This document shows, piece by piece, positions 6,718-7,532 of a stretch of 7,532 nt of DNA (its first letter is position 1; every line of letters begins with the position of its first letter). The notes beneath the pieces are model-generated. The model was not told where the DNA came from, did not search any database, and saw only the letters and a program-made list of their open reading frames with translations. The DNA comes from Planctomycetota bacterium (GTDB lineage: Bacteria; Planctomycetota; Phycisphaerae; Sedimentisphaerales; SM23-30): the NCBI GenBank assembly GCA_029573975.1, contig JAKQBU010000596.1:1-7532 (forward strand), given 5' to 3'. Position numbers and translations under genes: made by a program.

Positions 6718-6737
6718 GCCGGTAAGAACGTACCGGC
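6718..6737 (+). repeat. Perfect hairpin in the tRNA leader
   Basis: GCCGGTA (6718-6724) and TACCGGC (6731-6737) are exact inverted arms around AGAACG. It lies between the predicted tRNA promoter and the tRNA 5' end and would be transcribed in the precursor. It may help separate the leader from the tRNA fold, aid processing, or be an operator. The stretch after it (GGTTTGTTTG) is only modestly T-rich, so termination seems unlikely. Confidence 0.45.
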
Positions 6738-6748
6738 GGTTTGTTTGT

Positions 6749-6823
6749 GCGCCCGTAGCTCAGTCTGGATAGAGCAACGGATTTCTAATCCGTAGGTCAC
6801 AGGTCCGAATCCTGTCGGGCGCG
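6749..6823 (+). tRNA. tRNA-Arg, anticodon TCT
   Basis: All four arms fold. The acceptor stem pairs GCGCCCG (6749-6755) with CGGGCGC (6816-6822), with discriminator G6823. The D stem is GCTC/GAGC, the anticodon stem ACGGA/TCCGT encloses TTTCTAA, and the T stem is ACAGG/CCTGT. The anticodon TCT (6784-6786) reads AGA (and probably AGG) arginine codons. CCA is not encoded and would be added after transcription. The T loop reads TCCGAAT, so position 55 is C instead of the nearly universal T that becomes pseudouridine. The gene stands alone with its own promoter. No copy of its 3' end occurs elsewhere in the window, so there is no sign of an integrated element. Confidence 0.95.
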
Positions 6824-6829
6824 TTTTTT
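6824..6829 (+). terminator. T-tract directly after the tRNA
   Basis: Six T residues follow the discriminator base immediately. The G/C-rich tRNA 3' half could serve as the upstream structure and allow some intrinsic termination, but no dedicated hairpin precedes the tract. Some transcription may continue into asnB, whose start is 94 nt further on. Confidence 0.3.
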
Positions 6830-6922
6830 GTAAGTGTTGCTATTCAATATGCTTAGACGGGCGTGGAGCGGTGATGGCGTTGAGGGGTCTGGCCCGATGT
6901 AAGCAGCGGAAACGAAAAAAGT

Positions 6923-7532
6923 ATGTGTGGTATTGCGGGAGTTTGTGATTTTGGCAGGGGGGGAGCGATAGGTACTGCCGAGTTGGGGCGGATGGTGTCG
7001 GTGCTGGCTCATCGGGGGCCGGACGGGGAGGGCTTGTATGTGGATCCGGAGGAGCCGTGGTGCGGGCTGGGGCATCGGCGGCTGGCGATTATCGATATTG
7101 AGGGGGGCCGGCAGCCGATGGGGAATGAGGATGGGACGGTGTGGATTGTCTATAATGGGGAGTGTTATAATTTCCGGCAGTTGCGGGAGCTTTTGGAGGG
7201 AAAGGGGCATGTGTTCCGTACCGAATGCGATACGGAAGTGATCGTGCATCTGTATGAAGAGTACGGGCAGGAGTGTGTGAATCATCTGCGGGGGATGTTT
7301 GCGTTTGCCGTCTGGGACCGGAAGAGGCGGTCGCTGTTTCTGGCGCGAGACCGGCTGGGGAAGAAACCGCTGTATTATGCAGTCCATAACGGCCGCTTTC
7401 TCTTCGCATCGGAATGCAAGGCGATTCTGCAAAGTGAAGGTTTTCCGCGGCGGGCGGATCGGGAGGCCATCGGGGAGTATCTGCTGCTGCAATATGTGCC
7501 GGCCCCGCACACGGCGTATGCGGACATCCGGC
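6923..7532 (+). CDS. Asparagine synthase (glutamine-hydrolysing), 3' part beyond window
   Basis: The first 203 residues of AsnB are present. AsnB transfers ammonia from glutamine to an activated aspartate using ATP. What is seen is the N-terminal class II glutamine amidotransferase domain: Cys2 as the nucleophile (exposed after Met removal), HRGPDGEG (30-37), LGHRRLAIID (49-58) with the Gln-binding Arg52, NGE (78-80) of the oxyanion hole, Asp103 in CDTEV, and RDRLGKKPLYY. LLLQYVPAP near the end begins the linker to the synthetase domain, which lies outside the window. The start is fixed because Cys2 must follow Met1, although only a weak GGAA lies 11 nt upstream. Position 81 is Cys where NGEIYN is usual. 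Glycine codons are mostly GGG, unlike the M50 gene. The VPAP variety is common in asnB copies linked to polysaccharide loci, but here the downstream context is missing. The alternative is a dedicated amidotransferase of the same superfamily. Confidence 0.93.
   Translation, partial: MCGIAGVCDFGRGGAIGTAELGRMVSVLAHRGPDGEGLYVDPEEPWCGLGHRRLAIIDIEGGRQPMGNEDGTVWIVYNGECYNFRQLRELLEGKGHVFRTECDTEVIVHLYEEYGQECVNHLRGMFAFAVWDRKRRSLFLARDRLGKKPLYYAVHNGRFLFASECKAILQSEGFPRRADREAIGEYLLLQYVPAPHTAYADIR

Noticed and set aside
6554..6748. Possible minus-strand gene frame of 76 codons (6570-6800) between the sigma gene and the tRNA
   Set aside because: It runs through the tRNA and both promoters and has no recognisable features.
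6749..6823. tRNA as an attachment site for an integrated element
   Set aside because: No repeat of the tRNA 3' end, integrase or transposase is present in the window.
6797..7510. Minus-strand open frame (237 codons) opposite asnB
   Set aside because: It overlaps the tRNA 3' end and the conserved AsnB domain; its Pro/His/Arg-rich translation reflects the G-rich asnB coding strand.
1..7532. CRISPR arrays, insertion sequences or tandem repeats
   Set aside because: No regularly spaced repeats, transposase motifs or terminal inverted repeats were found by reading the sequence.

Overview
The window looks like chromosomal DNA of a Gram-negative bacterium, most likely from the Planctomycetes/PVC group. 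The main hint is the two-gene pairing of a GAF-domain membrane-fusion adaptor with a PqqD-like/M50 peptidase/HlyD protein, an arrangement I associate with planctomycete genomes. The ECF sigma factor paired with a large single-span anti-sigma factor also fits. This placement is inference from gene content; no rRNA or other marker is present. Coding DNA is moderately GC-rich, while the upstream leader is visibly AT-richer.

Layout. Positions 1-420 are non-coding: an AT-rich hairpin, a perfect TTTTGAC-N6-GTCAAAA palindrome and a near-consensus sigma70-type promoter (TTGACC-16-TAGAAT). Positions 421-4591 (+) hold a tight two-gene operon. The first gene encodes a protein with a cytoplasmic GAF-like half, one membrane span and an HlyD-type periplasmic half. 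The second gene, 13 nt later, encodes a PqqD-like/zinc-peptidase M50/HlyD-type protein with complete HEFGH and Asp metal-ligand motifs. Positions 6521-4568 (-) hold an ECF sigma factor and its probable membrane anti-sigma factor, which overlap by ATGAATAA. Their operon runs convergently into the M50 gene, and the two 3' ends overlap by 24 bp. Positions 6522-6748 are a divergent control region for the sigma operon and for a tRNA-Arg(UCU) gene at 6749-6823. From 6923 to the window end is the glutaminase half of an asparagine synthetase (asnB), cut by the edge.

How the genes may work together. The two + strand proteins share an HlyD-like architecture (lipoyl half, helical hairpin, SPIDG lipoyl half, barrel, and a closing DGL...GRAKI segment). 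They probably form one envelope complex that exports or processes a peptide or protein. The GAF half could gate it from the cytosol, and the PqqD-like N-terminus could recognise a peptide substrate. No ABC ATPase, RND pump, TolC-like channel or substrate gene lies in the window, so the energy source and cargo are unknown. The sigma/anti-sigma pair is a transmembrane signalling module. Its tail-to-tail position against an intramembrane protease gene raises the testable idea that the M50 protein acts on the anti-sigma factor. The tRNA and asnB look unrelated to that module.
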